Below are positions 26,095-35,111 of a DNA stretch of 64,000 nucleotides, in pieces; the stretch's first letter is position 1, and each line of letters begins with the position of its first letter. Below the pieces are notes generated by a model that ran no database searches, was not told where the DNA came from, and worked only from the letters and a program-made list of their open reading frames with translations. Origin of the DNA: Candidatus Poribacteria bacterium. Lineage in GTDB: Bacteria; Poribacteria; WGA-4E; WGA-3G. A program made the translations under genes and the position numbers. The DNA lies in NCBI GenBank assembly GCA_022821065.1, contig JAJEEK010000015.1, positions 1-64,000 on the forward strand, in the 5' to 3' direction.

Positions 26095-26841
26095 TTGAGA
26101 TCAAATTGGGTTCTTAACCATTTCTACGAGACACTTAAAAAGCATAATGCTGGTTATCTCGTCCTAATTGATCCTGAGCAGTGTGAGGTCGAAAAATGTG
26201 CTAAACTCGCTCGCGAAGTTGAACGTTCAGGTGCTGACGCCATTTTACTTGGGGGCAGTTTTTTAACCAACGACTTGGGCCCAATTGCAAAAGCACTCAA
26301 GCAGGAAACAGGACTCCCGATTGTCCTATTTCCGGGAGACTCGATGCACCTTACACCTTATGCAGACGCTATTCTCTACATCAGTCTCATCAGTGGACGC
26401 AACCCAAATTATCTCATTGGCGAACAAGTTAAAGCAGCACCTTGGATACAACGTCATGCACTGAAACCGATCCCTACAGGTTATATGCTTATTGAAGGCG
26501 GTAGCAGGACCGCAGTCGAGTTTATGAGCGGAACGATACCCATTCCTCGCGACAAGCCGGATATAGCAGGACCGCACGCATTAGCCGCGGAGTACCTCGG
26601 TATGCAAATGGTGTATTTAGAGGCAGGGAGCGGCGCAGCGCACCCCGTTCCAGACAAAATGATCTCCACAGTCAAAAATCAAATTAGCATCCCTTTAATC
26701 GTTGGGGGCGGCATTCGGACACCGAAAATCGCAGCAGAAAAGGTCGCAGCTGGCGCGGATTTTATCGTCACTGGGAACGTTCTTGAAGAAAATGGATCCT
26801 TTCAACTGATGCGGGATTTCGCCGATGCTGTACACGGATAA
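26095..26841 (+). CDS. Geranylgeranylglyceryl phosphate synthase homologue
   Basis: A 248-residue TIM-barrel prenyltransferase of the GGGPS/PcrB family, which joins a polyprenyl diphosphate to glycerol-1-phosphate. Visible motifs are LVLIDPEQ, ADAILLGGSF, VLFPGDSMHL, ISGRNPNYLIG, YLEAGSGAAHPVP, LIVGGGIRTPKIA and DFIVTGNVLEENG. The start TTG 26095 follows AGAGGG. The length and the ISGRNP.YLIG word fit the group shared by archaea and Bacteroidota/FCB bacteria better than the shorter Bacillus PcrB. The DGGGPS-like gene is 1.3 kb upstream. No glycerol-1-phosphate dehydrogenase or geranylgeranyl reductase gene is in the window. Confidence 0.9.
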   Translation: MRSNWVLNHFYETLKKHNAGYLVLIDPEQCEVEKCAKLAREVERSGADAILLGGSFLTNDLGPIAKALKQETGLPIVLFPGDSMHLTPYADAILYISLISGRNPNYLIGEQVKAAPWIQRHALKPIPTGYMLIEGGSRTAVEFMSGTIPIPRDKPDIAGPHALAAEYLGMQMVYLEAGSGAAHPVPDKMISTVKNQISIPLIVGGGIRTPKIAAEKVAAGADFIVTGNVLEENGSFQLMRDFADAVHG

Positions 26842-26880
26842 TACAGTAGAAATATATGTAAAACCTTTTTTACACATATT

Positions 26881-26971
26881 CAGAACTTACGCATACTGCT
26901 CTTTTGTACCATAAACTGTTCGTTTATAATACCAGAACGCAACGAGCGACAGTCAAAATTGCGTAAGTCCT
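26881..26971. repeat. AGGACTTACGCA-family element, copy F (91 bp)
   Basis: The left end reads AGAACTTACGCA (one change) and the right end GCGTAAGTCCT is intact; the interior has TCTTTTGTACCATAAACTG. It is flanked by ATATTC on both sides (26876-26881 and 26973-26978), a possible target duplication. It ends 29 bases before grpE. Confidence 0.85.
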
Positions 26972-27000
26972 AATATTCCAAAAAGATAAGAGGATTTATC

Positions 27001-27846
27001 ATGGCTGAAGTTAAAGAGATACCTATTGAAACACAGACATCTGCAGAGAACGAAACTACGGATGGTGAAAACGGTAGTGAAAAGACACTCGTAACCCGTA
27101 TGCGTGAAGTCGCGGAGTCGGCTCTTGATACAATCAAATCGGAAGTCAAAAAAGAAATTGAAGAGCGTATCTCTACTGTTGAAGAGACCGCTACCAACGT
27201 TACTTCGGAGGCGAAAAAAGAGGTAGAGGTCATTATCCAACGCGTGCGAGATCAGTTTGAAGTAGAGCGTGAAGAACTCCTACGTGAAGAAATCGAAAAA
27301 GAGGTCGCAGCTGCCGTAGAAAAAGTACATGAAGAATACAAGGGCGAACGGGACCTGCTACTCCGTACGGCAGCTGAAGCCGAGAATACAAAAAAACGAT
27401 TACAGGCAGATTATCAACGGCAACTCAAATTCGCGAACGAAGGGATCCTCGAAGGGATGGTACCCGTATTAGATAGTTTGGAAGCCGCTATTAAAAGTGT
27501 AAACGAGCAGGCAGAGACAAGTGAGGCTTCAGCTGAGTTCACAAGCTTCAACGAAGGTGTACAACTCGTCTATAAACAACTGTTAGACGCCCTAAAAATC
27601 CATGGACTTTCGCCAATTGAAGCCGTCGGTGAGGTCTTCGACCCGAACCAGCACGAAGCACTCCTGATTACCCCATCAGATGACATACCAGAGGGGAAAG
27701 TGATTGAGGAATTCCGGCGTGGCTATATGTTGCACACCCGGGTTTTACGCGCATCGCAAGTTGTTGTTTCACAAGGGCCCCCTGAAGATGACGAAACTAA
27801 AACAGCAGACGACACTGATGAAACCACCGCTACCGAAGAGGAATAG
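27001..27846 (+). CDS. grpE: Nucleotide exchange factor GrpE
   Basis: A 281-residue DnaK co-chaperone. The C-terminal half is standard Grp[41 protein letters not shown], then [36 protein letters not shown] and [20 protein letters not shown]. The first 110 residues are an unusually long acidic coiled coil (usual GrpE proteins are about 200 residues). dnaJ follows after 11 bases. No CIRCE element is visible upstream; the repeat element F occupies the upstream gap. dnaK is not in the window. Confidence 0.95.
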   Translation: MAEVKEIPIETQTSAENETTDGENGSEKTLVTRMREVAESALDTIKSEVKKEIEERISTVEETATNVTSEAKKEVEVIIQRVRDQFEVEREELLREEIEKEVAAAVEKVHEEYKGERDLLLRTAAEAENTKKRLQADYQRQLKFANEGILEGMVPVLDSLEAAIKSVNEQAETSEASAEFTSFNEGVQLVYKQLLDALKIHGLSPIEAVGEVFDPNQHEALLITPSDDIPEGKVIEEFRRGYMLHTRVLRASQVVVSQGPPEDDETKTADDTDETTATEEE

Positions 27847-27857
27847 GAAGGTATAAT

Positions 27858-28976
27858 ATGACCCAAAAACGTGATTATTATGAAGTCTTGAACGTGGACC
27901 GTGATGCCGACGAGAACGAGATTAAGAAGGCTTATCGCAAACTTGCTATCCAATTTCACCCCGATAAGAACCCGAATAACAAAGAAGCCGAAGACAAATT
28001 TAAGGAAGCAACAGAGGCTTATGAAATACTGCGCGACCCAGAAAAGCGACAGACATACAACAGATTCGGACACGCTGGACTTGACGGGATGACAACCGAT
28101 TTCAGTGGATTCGGTGTGAATCTTGACGACCTCTTTGGCGATGTCTTTGGGGACCTGTTAGGCGGATTCGGCGGTAGACAACGTGCCCCGAAACGAGGGC
28201 GTAGCCTACAATACAACCTTGAAGTGACACTCGAAGATATTATCCACGGCAAGGAGGTCTCGATTCAGGTGCCACGCGTCGAAACCTGCTCAACATGCGA
28301 CGGCACTGGCGCGAAAGCCGGCACAGATGCTGTAACCTGTCCGCAATGCCACGGCAGAGGTCAAATTAGTCAATCACAAGGTTTTTTCACGATGGCGCGA
28401 ACCTGTCCGAGATGTCATGGAGAGGGTGAAATCATAGAATACCCGTGTCCACCATGTAATGGAAGAGGGGTCGTCCGAAATACGCGCGAAATCAAACTCA
28501 ATATTGATAAAGGGGTCGATTCTGGGTTCAAGTACCAATTACGCGGTGAAGGTGAAGCAGGTCTCAACGGCGCACCGCCAGGCGATTTATATGTCGTTAT
28601 CAACGTCGTACCTCACGAACGTTTCCGTAGAGAGCAAAACGACCTCATCACATCCACCAAAATCTCGTTTGTACAAGCGACGCTCGGCGCAAAAATCAGT
28701 GTACAAGGGATTGATGGACGAGAAGCGTTACGGATTCCACCCGGCACACAATTCGGCGCACAACTCCGTATTCCCAACAAAGGTGTTCCCATCTACAAAC
28801 GCTCTTACGCAGGAGACCTCATTGTCGAAATAGAAATCGAGACCCCGACGCATCTCAACACCGAACAGCGCAGAAAGTTAGAAGAGTTTGCGGAACTACG
28901 CGGTGAATCCCCTAATCAGGAACACGAAGGTTTCTGGGAAAAGCTGCTCGGTCGTCACGATGAAGACGACGAATAA
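27858..28976 (+). CDS. dnaJ: Chaperone protein DnaJ
   Basis: A 372-residue type I J-protein. The J domain (residues 4-70) has the HPD motif in [10 protein letters not shown]. It is followed by a Gly/Phe region ([23 protein letters not shown]) and four zinc motifs, [24 protein letters not shown] and CPPCNGRG. The C-terminal substrate-binding and dimerisation domains end with a charged tail. It is in an operon with grpE upstream and probably prmA 27 bases downstream. Confidence 0.96.
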   Translation: MTQKRDYYEVLNVDRDADENEIKKAYRKLAIQFHPDKNPNNKEAEDKFKEATEAYEILRDPEKRQTYNRFGHAGLDGMTTDFSGFGVNLDDLFGDVFGDLLGGFGGRQRAPKRGRSLQYNLEVTLEDIIHGKEVSIQVPRVETCSTCDGTGAKAGTDAVTCPQCHGRGQISQSQGFFTMARTCPRCHGEGEIIEYPCPPCNGRGVVRNTREIKLNIDKGVDSGFKYQLRGEGEAGLNGAPPGDLYVVINVVPHERFRREQNDLITSTKISFVQATLGAKISVQGIDGREALRIPPGTQFGAQLRIPNKGVPIYKRSYAGDLIVEIEIETPTHLNTEQRRKLEEFAELRGESPNQEHEGFWEKLLGRHDEDDE

Positions 28977-29003
28977 ACAGAGATTCTCAGCATCCATCGT
29001 TCC

Positions 29004-29924
29004 ATGAAAGTATGGATACGACAAATGGACTGGGCAAGAATCACGGTAACTACCTCACAAAACGCATCCGAGGCTGTCGCGAACTGTCTCTTTGAAATGA
29101 ATGCCACCGGCGTTGAATTCAAATCGCTTGATGACACTAAAGTGAGCCTTATCGCGTACTACCCGTTAGATGATCGTGTCGGCACACGGATGCAGAAGCT
29201 TCGAGACTTCCTCGCGGAGCTTCCGAAATGGGGCATCCAACCCGCTCCCGCAACGATTAACTTAAAACACGTTAAATCTGAAAAGTGGGCGGAAGCTTGG
29301 AAAACGGCGTTCCCACCACAGCGTATCGGGAAACGGATACACATCGTACCCACATGGCACCAGACCCCTCACAATGATACCGACATTTTAATCCGTCTTG
29401 ATCCGGGTATGGCGTTCGGCACAGGCTACCACCCGACCACCCGGCTCTCCCTCGAATTGTTAGAAGATACCGTCAAAACCGATGATTGTGTCGCCGATAT
29501 CGGAACCGGCTCCGGTATTTTATCAATTGCCGCTATTAAACTCGGTGCGAAACAGGTGGACGCAATTGAGATTGATCCGACAGCAATTCCTATCGCAGCT
29601 GAGAACTTCCAAACGAACGGTGTAACACCACAAGTGTCCCTATCACACGGGGATGGACTCAAGGGTATAGAAGGGAAAGACCAGCTTATCATCGGGAACA
29701 TTTTAACGAAAGCCATCCTCCCGATCATCCCGAATTGCCCGTCGCGACTGCATCCGGGCGGTTCCGTCATCTTTTCAGGCATCTTGGAGACCGAACTCGA
29801 ACAGATACAATCGGTATTAGCCGAAAACGGCTTTGAAGGTTGTCAGGTGATTAGCGAAGAAGAGGACAATATCAGATGGGTCGGTGTTAAGGCTTCACTT
29901 GGACCACAAGCAGATAAAACATAG
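29004..29924 (+). CDS. prmA: Ribosomal protein L11 methyltransferase
   Basis: A 306-residue SAM-dependent enzyme that trimethylates ribosomal protein L11. The N-terminal substrate domain starts WARITVTTSQNASEAVANCLFEMNATGVEF. The catalytic core has RLDPGMAFGTGYHPTTRLSLELLE (PrmA hallmark), VADIGTGSGILSIAAIKLGA (motif I) and IIGNILTKAILPIIPNCPSRL. ATG 29025 (MDWARITV) aligns better with family N-termini than ATG 29004, and neither has a clear ribosome binding site. dnaJ-prmA adjacency is widespread in bacteria. Confidence 0.93.
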   Translation: MKVWIRQMDWARITVTTSQNASEAVANCLFEMNATGVEFKSLDDTKVSLIAYYPLDDRVGTRMQKLRDFLAELPKWGIQPAPATINLKHVKSEKWAEAWKTAFPPQRIGKRIHIVPTWHQTPHNDTDILIRLDPGMAFGTGYHPTTRLSLELLEDTVKTDDCVADIGTGSGILSIAAIKLGAKQVDAIEIDPTAIPIAAENFQTNGVTPQVSLSHGDGLKGIEGKDQLIIGNILTKAILPIIPNCPSRLHPGGSVIFSGILETELEQIQSVLAENGFEGCQVISEEEDNIRWVGVKASLGPQADKT

Positions 29925-29939
29925 TGTGTTTTCTATCAA

Positions 29940-30200
29940 CTAACGTTCTGTCTGCTCTTTTGATAAACCGTGGCAGAGGTTACAATTACCGAGGTTGAGG
30001 TGTGGCATCGTTGGAGATTCTTTATCACCTATCAAGTGACATTTCAGACATTCCGCGACTTCATCTGTACGATGCACCTCAATATTAGAACGCGCGGGGG
30101 CAGCATTAAAGAAGAGAATAACCATAACAACCGCATAGATAAGACCGATAACGCAGACGATATACATAAGCGTCCTGGCACTGGCTTGTTCTGTTGGCAT
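29940..30200 (-). CDS. Small membrane-anchored di-haem c-type cytochrome-like protein
   Basis: An 86-residue protein with one N-terminal membrane anchor (TLMYIVCVIGLIYAVVMVIL) and a short periplasmic tail bearing two CxxCH haem-attachment motifs, CLKCH and CNLCH, plus two extra histidines nearby. The layout resembles a miniature NapB/NrfH-type electron carrier. Its partner is unknown, as no oxidoreductase gene lies next to it. AAGGAG is 14 bases from the ATG, which is far. It is convergent with prmA. Confidence 0.72.
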   Translation of the reverse strand: MPTEQASARTLMYIVCVIGLIYAVVMVILFFNAAPARSNIEVHRTDEVAECLKCHLIGDKESPTMPHLNLGNCNLCHGLSKEQTER

Positions 30201-30218
30201 TGACTTAAAACAGACTCC

Positions 30219-31034
30219 TTATTTGAAGAAGGGAAATAGGATAGGAATATTTTCTGCTGTCAGCGATGAACCGTATTCGCACCCTTCAAACGCCTCTGCG
30301 TATTGGATTTGCGATCCCGCTCCTTCACCATACAGTGCTATCAATTGATCCCGATACTTTTCAGCTGTTCCACGAAATCGGTTGCGCAACCGTTCAGCGA
30401 GCCATGCACGCCGATCCGATGTATCGGTAGGAACCGTATCCAGCGTGCCGCCGTTATAAGGGAGCCACTCGTAGAACTGCGATACATGACAGTGAAGCAT
30501 ATCAATCTTTTGCTCAATCGCGGCATCAATACCGACGACGACATCCGGTGTGAAAGGGTACGGCTTCAGGAAACCGTCACTCAAGTAGACAATAACAGGA
30601 TTCTTCTGTAGATGTGGCGTGAGGGCACAGATATTCGGGACGGTCACCATATACGCTGCATCTTGCACCAACGTTGATGTGTACCGATGATCCGGATGAT
30701 AATCGTTCGGACGGTGCGTCATGATTAAGTCTGGACGGAACTCGCGAATCGTCTGGATAATCTTGTAGCGATTCTCTAACGTCGGCATGAGCTCGCCATC
30801 GTGATTATCCAGTAAGTCATATTCAATGCCGACAACTTCAGCAGCGGCTTGTGCTTCGGCATAGCGTCGCTGCGCCAAGGGACCGCCACCCATTTCATGG
30901 TGTCCTGCGTCACCGTTCGTAACGGAGACAAACTTAACACGGTGCCCTTGCTCCACATATAGTGCAGCGACACCGCCTGCTTTGATATCACAGTCATCCG
31001 GATGTGCACCGAAGACCAATATATTTAATGACAT
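30219..31034 (-). CDS. PIG-L family deacetylase
   Basis: A 271-residue zinc-dependent N-deacetylase of the LmbE/PIG-L family, acting on GlcNAc-type conjugates. NILVFGAHPDDCDIKAGG carries the AHPDD zinc motif, and MTHRPNDYHPDHRYTSTLV the HxxH/DH residues. The family includes BshB and MshB (bacillithiol and mycothiol synthesis) and sugar deacetylases. No thiol-pathway genes are adjacent, so the substrate is open. Repeat copy G lies just upstream of its start. Confidence 0.9.
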   Translation of the reverse strand: MSLNILVFGAHPDDCDIKAGGVAALYVEQGHRVKFVSVTNGDAGHHEMGGGPLAQRRYAEAQAAAEVVGIEYDLLDNHDGELMPTLENRYKIIQTIREFRPDLIMTHRPNDYHPDHRYTSTLVQDAAYMVTVPNICALTPHLQKNPVIVYLSDGFLKPYPFTPDVVVGIDAAIEQKIDMLHCHVSQFYEWLPYNGGTLDTVPTDTSDRRAWLAERLRNRFRGTAEKYRDQLIALYGEGAGSQIQYAEAFEGCEYGSSLTAENIPILFPFFK

Positions 31035-31060
31035 AATGTTGTGTCCATTTTGAAATTGTT

Positions 31061-31125
31061 AGAACTTACGCAGCCCCTTTGCAATTTGTAATAGGTAAGT
31101 TATCATGGAAAAATGCGTAAGTCCT
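31061..31125. repeat. AGGACTTACGCA-family element, copy G (65 bp)
   Basis: The shortest copy: AGAACTTACGCA at 31061 and TGCGTAAGTCCT ending at 31125, with almost no core between the ends. Confidence 0.75.
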
Positions 31126-31187
31126 GCCAATAAATGATCCCGTTTGTTAATATTATAGCAGCTTTCATAAGAAAACGTAATTTCAAT

Positions 31188-31215
31188 TTGACTTTTTCTC
31201 AATTTTCAATACAAT
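31188..31215 (+). promoter_or_regulatory. Sigma-70-like promoter upstream of the tandem PurS gene
   Basis: TTGACT at 31188-31193 and TACAAT at 31210-31215 with a 16-base spacer. Repeat copy H lies between it and the gene. Confidence 0.5.
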
Positions 31216-31263
31216 TGGGAAAAGCGTGTTAAAAAGGCACAAGAAATTCTATTTTATCAATAA

Positions 31264-31384
31264 TAGGACTTACGCATAACGCTCTTTTGTACCACAAACT
31301 TCATAGTTTGTGACGCAAAAACGCTGTGTTTTCAGAAAAATTTCTTCTAACAAAACAGTCTACAGTCAAAATTGCGTAAGTCCT
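31264..31384. repeat. AGGACTTACGCA-family element, copy H (121 bp)
   Basis: Intact ends AGGACTTACGCA and TTGCGTAAGTCCT, with the core CTCTTTTGTACCACAAACTT and its hairpin partner AGTTTGTG. It lies 60 bases before the tandem PurS gene. Confidence 0.9.
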
Positions 31385-31444
31385 AAATAATATGCTAAGG
31401 AAACGTTGGCGCACTCATAGAAGCGGGAACTCTAAAACAACTTT

Positions 31445-31912
31445 ATGAAAAACTGGAAAATTGAAGTCTACTATAAGCCTGAAGTCCCTGACACCGTTGG
31501 AGACGGAATCCTTGAGGATATCGCTGATCTCGGTATTAGTGGTGTCACTTCTGTCCGGACTGCCACCGTCTATTGGATTGAAGGCGCACTCAATACGCAA
31601 ACCGTTGACCGAATCGGTTCCGAACTCCTCGCAGACCCGATCACACAAACTTACACCTCCACTAACCAAGGCAACAACTCAAAAAACTGGACGTTGGAAG
31701 TCCAATTCAAACCCGGTGTTACCGATGCTGTTGGCGATAGCACAGTCAAAGGTATCCAAGATTTAGGAATCACAGATGTCACCACCGTCCGTACCGGACA
31801 TAAGTACCGACTGACTGGCGACCTAAACGCTGAAGTGGTTGAAACGATAGCGCAGCGGCTCCTTATGAACGATGTCATCCAGACGTTCTCATATCAAGAG
31901 CCAGTCCCGTAA
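31445..31912 (+). CDS. Tandem PurS-like protein
   Basis: A 155-residue protein made of two PurS-like halves: residues 1-78 (IEVYYKPEVPDTVGDGI, DLGISGVTSVRTATVYWIEG, LLADPITQTY) and 79-155 (LEVQFKPGVTDAVGDST, DLGITDVTTVRTGHKYRLTG, LLMNDVIQTF). PurS is the small subunit of the PurSQL phosphoribosylformylglycinamidine synthase and normally is about 80-90 residues and acts as a dimer, so this may be a fused dimer. No purQ or purL gene is nearby and both neighbours are on the other strand. A PurS-like fold with another role is possible. Confidence 0.75.
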   Translation: MKNWKIEVYYKPEVPDTVGDGILEDIADLGISGVTSVRTATVYWIEGALNTQTVDRIGSELLADPITQTYTSTNQGNNSKNWTLEVQFKPGVTDAVGDSTVKGIQDLGITDVTTVRTGHKYRLTGDLNAEVVETIAQRLLMNDVIQTFSYQEPVP

Positions 31913-31920
31913 TGGGACCA

Positions 31921-32733
31921 CTAACTCGCGTACACCCGGATCACAGTGCCTAAATGCGCCTTAACCAACACAGCAGTCGCTGCCTGGCGAAGCATAAAAC
32001 TGGGACCCGCCGTCGGACTCACGCGTTTCGGTTTACCCAGTGTGATGTCACGAAATCCGTGTTTCTCTAACAGTTTCGGCAGAGAGTGGACGGAAAAATA
32101 GTAGAGATGATCACGCGGGTGGACGTAAGGCCAATCCGCCTTTTGTAAACGACTCTGTAGACTTTCGCCGTTCGGCACTTCAATGACCAAAGTACCAGTT
32201 TTCGGTTTCAGAACGCGGCGCAACTCACTGAGAAACGGGTTTAATTCAGAGATATGCTCTAATACGTGGTAGAGTGTAATCGCATCGAAATATGCCGAGG
32301 GAAAATCTGCGTCAAAGATATATCCGCACCGTACGTCGAGTTTATACTTCTCCTGCGCAAAGGTACTCCCGCTTTTAGAAGGATCAATACCGTGTGATTC
32401 CCACCCGCGCTCGCGTGCCAGATGTAAAAACGTCCCGATACCACAGCCGACATCCAACAGCCGCCCTTTGCTCGGGTGCTGCGCCTCCAACTCTCTGAGA
32501 CGCTCCGTCATCTGCAACCACTCCATACTCCCTGTGTGGATACGTTCTACTTTATCCGGTGGATAGTAAGTCTCGGTGTACGTCGTCTCAAGCGTCTGGC
32601 GGCTGATCCTCGGGTTCACATACCGCAACCGGCAATGCTGGCAGATAACCACACACAGCGAATCTTTATCAAAAAGCGGTGTCGTGTCGTTCTTTTCACA
32701 AATTGGGCAGTTAATATGTTCTAACGAACGCAT
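31921..32733 (-). CDS. Class I SAM-dependent methyltransferase with N-terminal zinc ribbon
   Basis: A 270-residue enzyme. The N-terminus has four Cys (CPICEK and CQHC), as in zinc-ribbon methyltransferases of polysaccharide and natural product clusters. Then come motif I LLDVGCGIGTFLHLARERGWESHGID, FDAITLYHVLEHI (acidic and aromatic SAM contacts) and LRRVLKPKTGTLVIEVPN. ATG 32733 is preferred over the GTG at 32745. The substrate is unknown; the methyltransferase_23 type often modifies sugars or lipids. It follows an SMP-30 gene on the same strand with a 24-base gap. Confidence 0.88.
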   Translation of the reverse strand: MRSLEHINCPICEKNDTTPLFDKDSLCVVICQHCRLRYVNPRISRQTLETTYTETYYPPDKVERIHTGSMEWLQMTERLRELEAQHPSKGRLLDVGCGIGTFLHLARERGWESHGIDPSKSGSTFAQEKYKLDVRCGYIFDADFPSAYFDAITLYHVLEHISELNPFLSELRRVLKPKTGTLVIEVPNGESLQSRLQKADWPYVHPRDHLYYFSVHSLPKLLEKHGFRDITLGKPKRVSPTAGPSFMLRQAATAVLVKAHLGTVIRVYAS

Positions 32734-32757
32734 CAGTTTTACCACTCCGCCAATAAA

Positions 32758-33732
32758 CTAAAACAACGGGACCCCTTGGGCTTCAACATATACCGAGTAA
32801 AGCGATTGACTACCCGCCATAAACAACCTGTTCCGTTTTACACCACCGAAGCAGAGGTTCGCACAGATTTCTGGCAGATGGATTTTCCCAATAAGTGTTC
32901 CATCTGGTGCGAAGACATGTACACCGTCGTACCCGTCTCCGACCCATCCTGCACTTGCCCATAGATTCCCGTCAACATCGCATCGGATCCCGTCAGCGAT
33001 GCCCGGTGCCATATCGCAGAACACCTCTTGCTTACCGAGACGTTCACCATTTATGACATCATAAACGTAGATATACCGAGGCGTTCCCTCTCTATGTGTA
33101 ACACCTGTATCTACAATATACAATTTATCATAATCAGGTGAAAAACAGATACCGTTCGGTTTTTCGAGTTCATCCGTCGCAACAGTCGCCTCACCAGTAT
33201 CTGGATTGAGGCGATAAACACAGGTCGGTAATTCAAAGGCAGCGATGTGTCCTTCGTAGTTGAGCATAATGCCGTAACCGGGATCGGTGAACCAGATATG
33301 TCCATCGCGATGAACGGCAACGTCGTTTGGAGCATTGAGCGGTTTGCCATCAAAGGTGCCGAGCAGCACGGTAATCGTTCCGTCATGCTCTGTTCGTGTG
33401 ACGCGGCGGGCACCGTGTTCACAACTGATGAGCCGTCCTTGCCGGTCACGGGTGTGTCCATTGCTGTAGTTTGACGGTTTGCGATAGACACTAACCTGTC
33501 CGTTGGATTCCTCCCATTTCAGAATCCGATTGTTCGGAATATCACTCCAGAGGAGATACCCACCATCCCCGAACCAGACGGGGCCCTCTGACCAACGCGC
33601 GCCTGTCCACAACCGTTCAACAACGGAGTTACCAATCTTATATTTCCCAAAACGCGGATCGAGCACCTCAATCGCCGGATCCGGATACCGGACAATGGAC
33701 CCATCCCATTTTCTTTCTGACGGTGTATTCAT
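32758..33732 (-). CDS. SMP-30/gluconolactonase-type six-bladed propeller protein
   Basis: A 324-residue soluble protein of the SMP-30/gluconolaconase/LRE family, which hydrolyses sugar lactones. ARWSEGPVWFGDGGYLLWSDIPNNRILKW holds the first metal-binding Glu, LNAPNDVAVHRDGHIWFTDPGYG the Asn-Asp region, and IADGIRCDVDGNLWAS the third Asp region. ATG 33732 has GGAGG 7 bases upstream. The more distant start at 33792 has none. A second SMP-30 gene lies 1.4 kb away on the other strand. Confidence 0.9.
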   Translation of the reverse strand: MNTPSERKWDGSIVRYPDPAIEVLDPRFGKYKIGNSVVERLWTGARWSEGPVWFGDGGYLLWSDIPNNRILKWEESNGQVSVYRKPSNYSNGHTRDRQGRLISCEHGARRVTRTEHDGTITVLLGTFDGKPLNAPNDVAVHRDGHIWFTDPGYGIMLNYEGHIAAFELPTCVYRLNPDTGEATVATDELEKPNGICFSPDYDKLYIVDTGVTHREGTPRYIYVYDVINGERLGKQEVFCDMAPGIADGIRCDVDGNLWASAGWVGDGYDGVHVFAPDGTLIGKIHLPEICANLCFGGVKRNRLFMAGSQSLYSVYVEAQGVPLF

Positions 33733-33823
33733 GCAGCTTCCTCCAAGTTCCGAATAAATAGTAGAATGCTTTGATCCTAAATAGTATATCATAAATTGAG
33801 ATGTTGTATACAGAAAATCTCAG

Positions 33824-33852
33824 TTGACCTATTCTGAGGTTTGTGATATTCT
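33824..33852 (+). promoter_or_regulatory. Sigma-70-like promoter for the FIST gene
   Basis: TTGACC at 33824-33829 and TATTCT at 33847-33852, 17-base spacer, 67 bases before the FIST start. Confidence 0.5.
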
Positions 33853-33919
33853 CTAAAGCACTTACGGTATTCATAAGATTTACGCGACTTAAGTGAAAGT
33901 AAAGAACGGGAGAGAAAAA

Positions 33920-35092
33920 ATGATTCATGTAGGTGTCGGACATTCGCATGACCTCTCCACTGCCGGAGCAGCAGAAGAAGCGACACGTATGGCGATGGGA
34001 AACGCTGCTATCGCTAAAGCAGACATTGCTATTGTATTCGCAACTATTAACTATCAGACAGAATATGAGCAGCTATATCAAGCTGTTCATGCCTATTCAA
34101 GTTGTGACGAACTCATCGGCTGCAGCGGTATGAGCGTCTTGACTTCAGCCGGTGAGTTTGAAGAGGAACCCGCGCTCGCTGTAATGGTTCTCCGAAGCGA
34201 ACAAATCTCCGCAGTGTCGTTTAGCGCGCAAGGCACAGCGTCCGAGATAGGAGAACAGATACAGCAAAACGTTCAATCTCAACTTCAAGATAACTCACTA
34301 CTCATGATCTTTCCAGACATTCGTTCTGTCGAACCTGCCGAACTTGTAAATCAGATCGGTAGCGACGGTGCAACGCTTCCTGTCGTCGGTGCTGCCGTTT
34401 CCGGCGACGCAACCGGTGCACAGATGTATCACTGGAAAGGGAAACAAGCGACGGAAGGTGGCGTTACTGGACTCCTGCTAACAGGGAATTTTAGCACGGA
34501 GATCGGTGTGGCACAAGGATGTCAGCCGATTGGGAAACCGCGTGAAGTCACGAAAGCCAACGGTCGCGTTATCTTTGAGTTGGACAGTGAACCCGCACTG
34601 GAGAATTTCAAAAACGTTCTACAACTTTTAACACAGGATGATATTCGTCGATCCGGGGGGACGGTTTTTGTCGGGATCGCCATGGATGATGAAAACAACA
34701 ATCCGAGGCGTGGCGATTTTCTGATTCGTAATCTTATCGGTATTAACGAAGAGCATGCCGCGATTGCAATATCCGAAGAAGTGAAAGAGGGACAGTTGGT
34801 ACAGTTTCACCTTCGGAATCCGCGCGCTGCCGCAGAGGAAATCCAAACGATTATTGCACAATTGGCAGAGAAAACCGAACAGCATCCACCCGATTTCGGA
34901 CTCTATTTTAACTGTCTCGGACGCGGTAAAGGACTCTACGGTGCCGCAAATCACGACATCACCATTATTCAAGAACAGTTCCCCGGACTGCCTGTTATCG
35001 GGTTCTTTGGGAACTCCGAATTCGCACCTATCGGCGGCCGAAACTTCGCACACGCCTATACCGGTGTATTTGTACTTTGTAGTGGAAACTAA
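33920..35092 (+). CDS. FIST-domain signal transduction protein
   Basis: A 390-residue protein with a FIST_N domain (MIHVGVGHSHD..., ADIAIVFATINYQ, DELIGCSGMSVLTSAGE, PVVGAAVSGDATGA) and a FIST_C domain (FLIRNLIGINEEHAAIAISEEVKEGQLVQFHLRN, DFGLYFNCLGRGKGLYG, ITIIQEQFPGLPVIGFFGNSEFAP). FIST is thought to be a small-ligand sensor module, often coupled to kinases. Here it stands alone. ATG 33920 has GGGAGAG 5 bases upstream. It lies 19 bases before a second SMP-30 gene, which suggests cotranscription with it. Confidence 0.9.
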   Translation: MIHVGVGHSHDLSTAGAAEEATRMAMGNAAIAKADIAIVFATINYQTEYEQLYQAVHAYSSCDELIGCSGMSVLTSAGEFEEEPALAVMVLRSEQISAVSFSAQGTASEIGEQIQQNVQSQLQDNSLLMIFPDIRSVEPAELVNQIGSDGATLPVVGAAVSGDATGAQMYHWKGKQATEGGVTGLLLTGNFSTEIGVAQGCQPIGKPREVTKANGRVIFELDSEPALENFKNVLQLLTQDDIRRSGGTVFVGIAMDDENNNPRRGDFLIRNLIGINEEHAAIAISEEVKEGQLVQFHLRNPRAAAEEIQTIIAQLAEKTEQHPPDFGLYFNCLGRGKGLYGAANHDITIIQEQFPGLPVIGFFGNSEFAPIGGRNFAHAYTGVFVLCSGN

Positions 35093-35111
35093 ATTCTTCA
35101 AGGAGTCGAAA

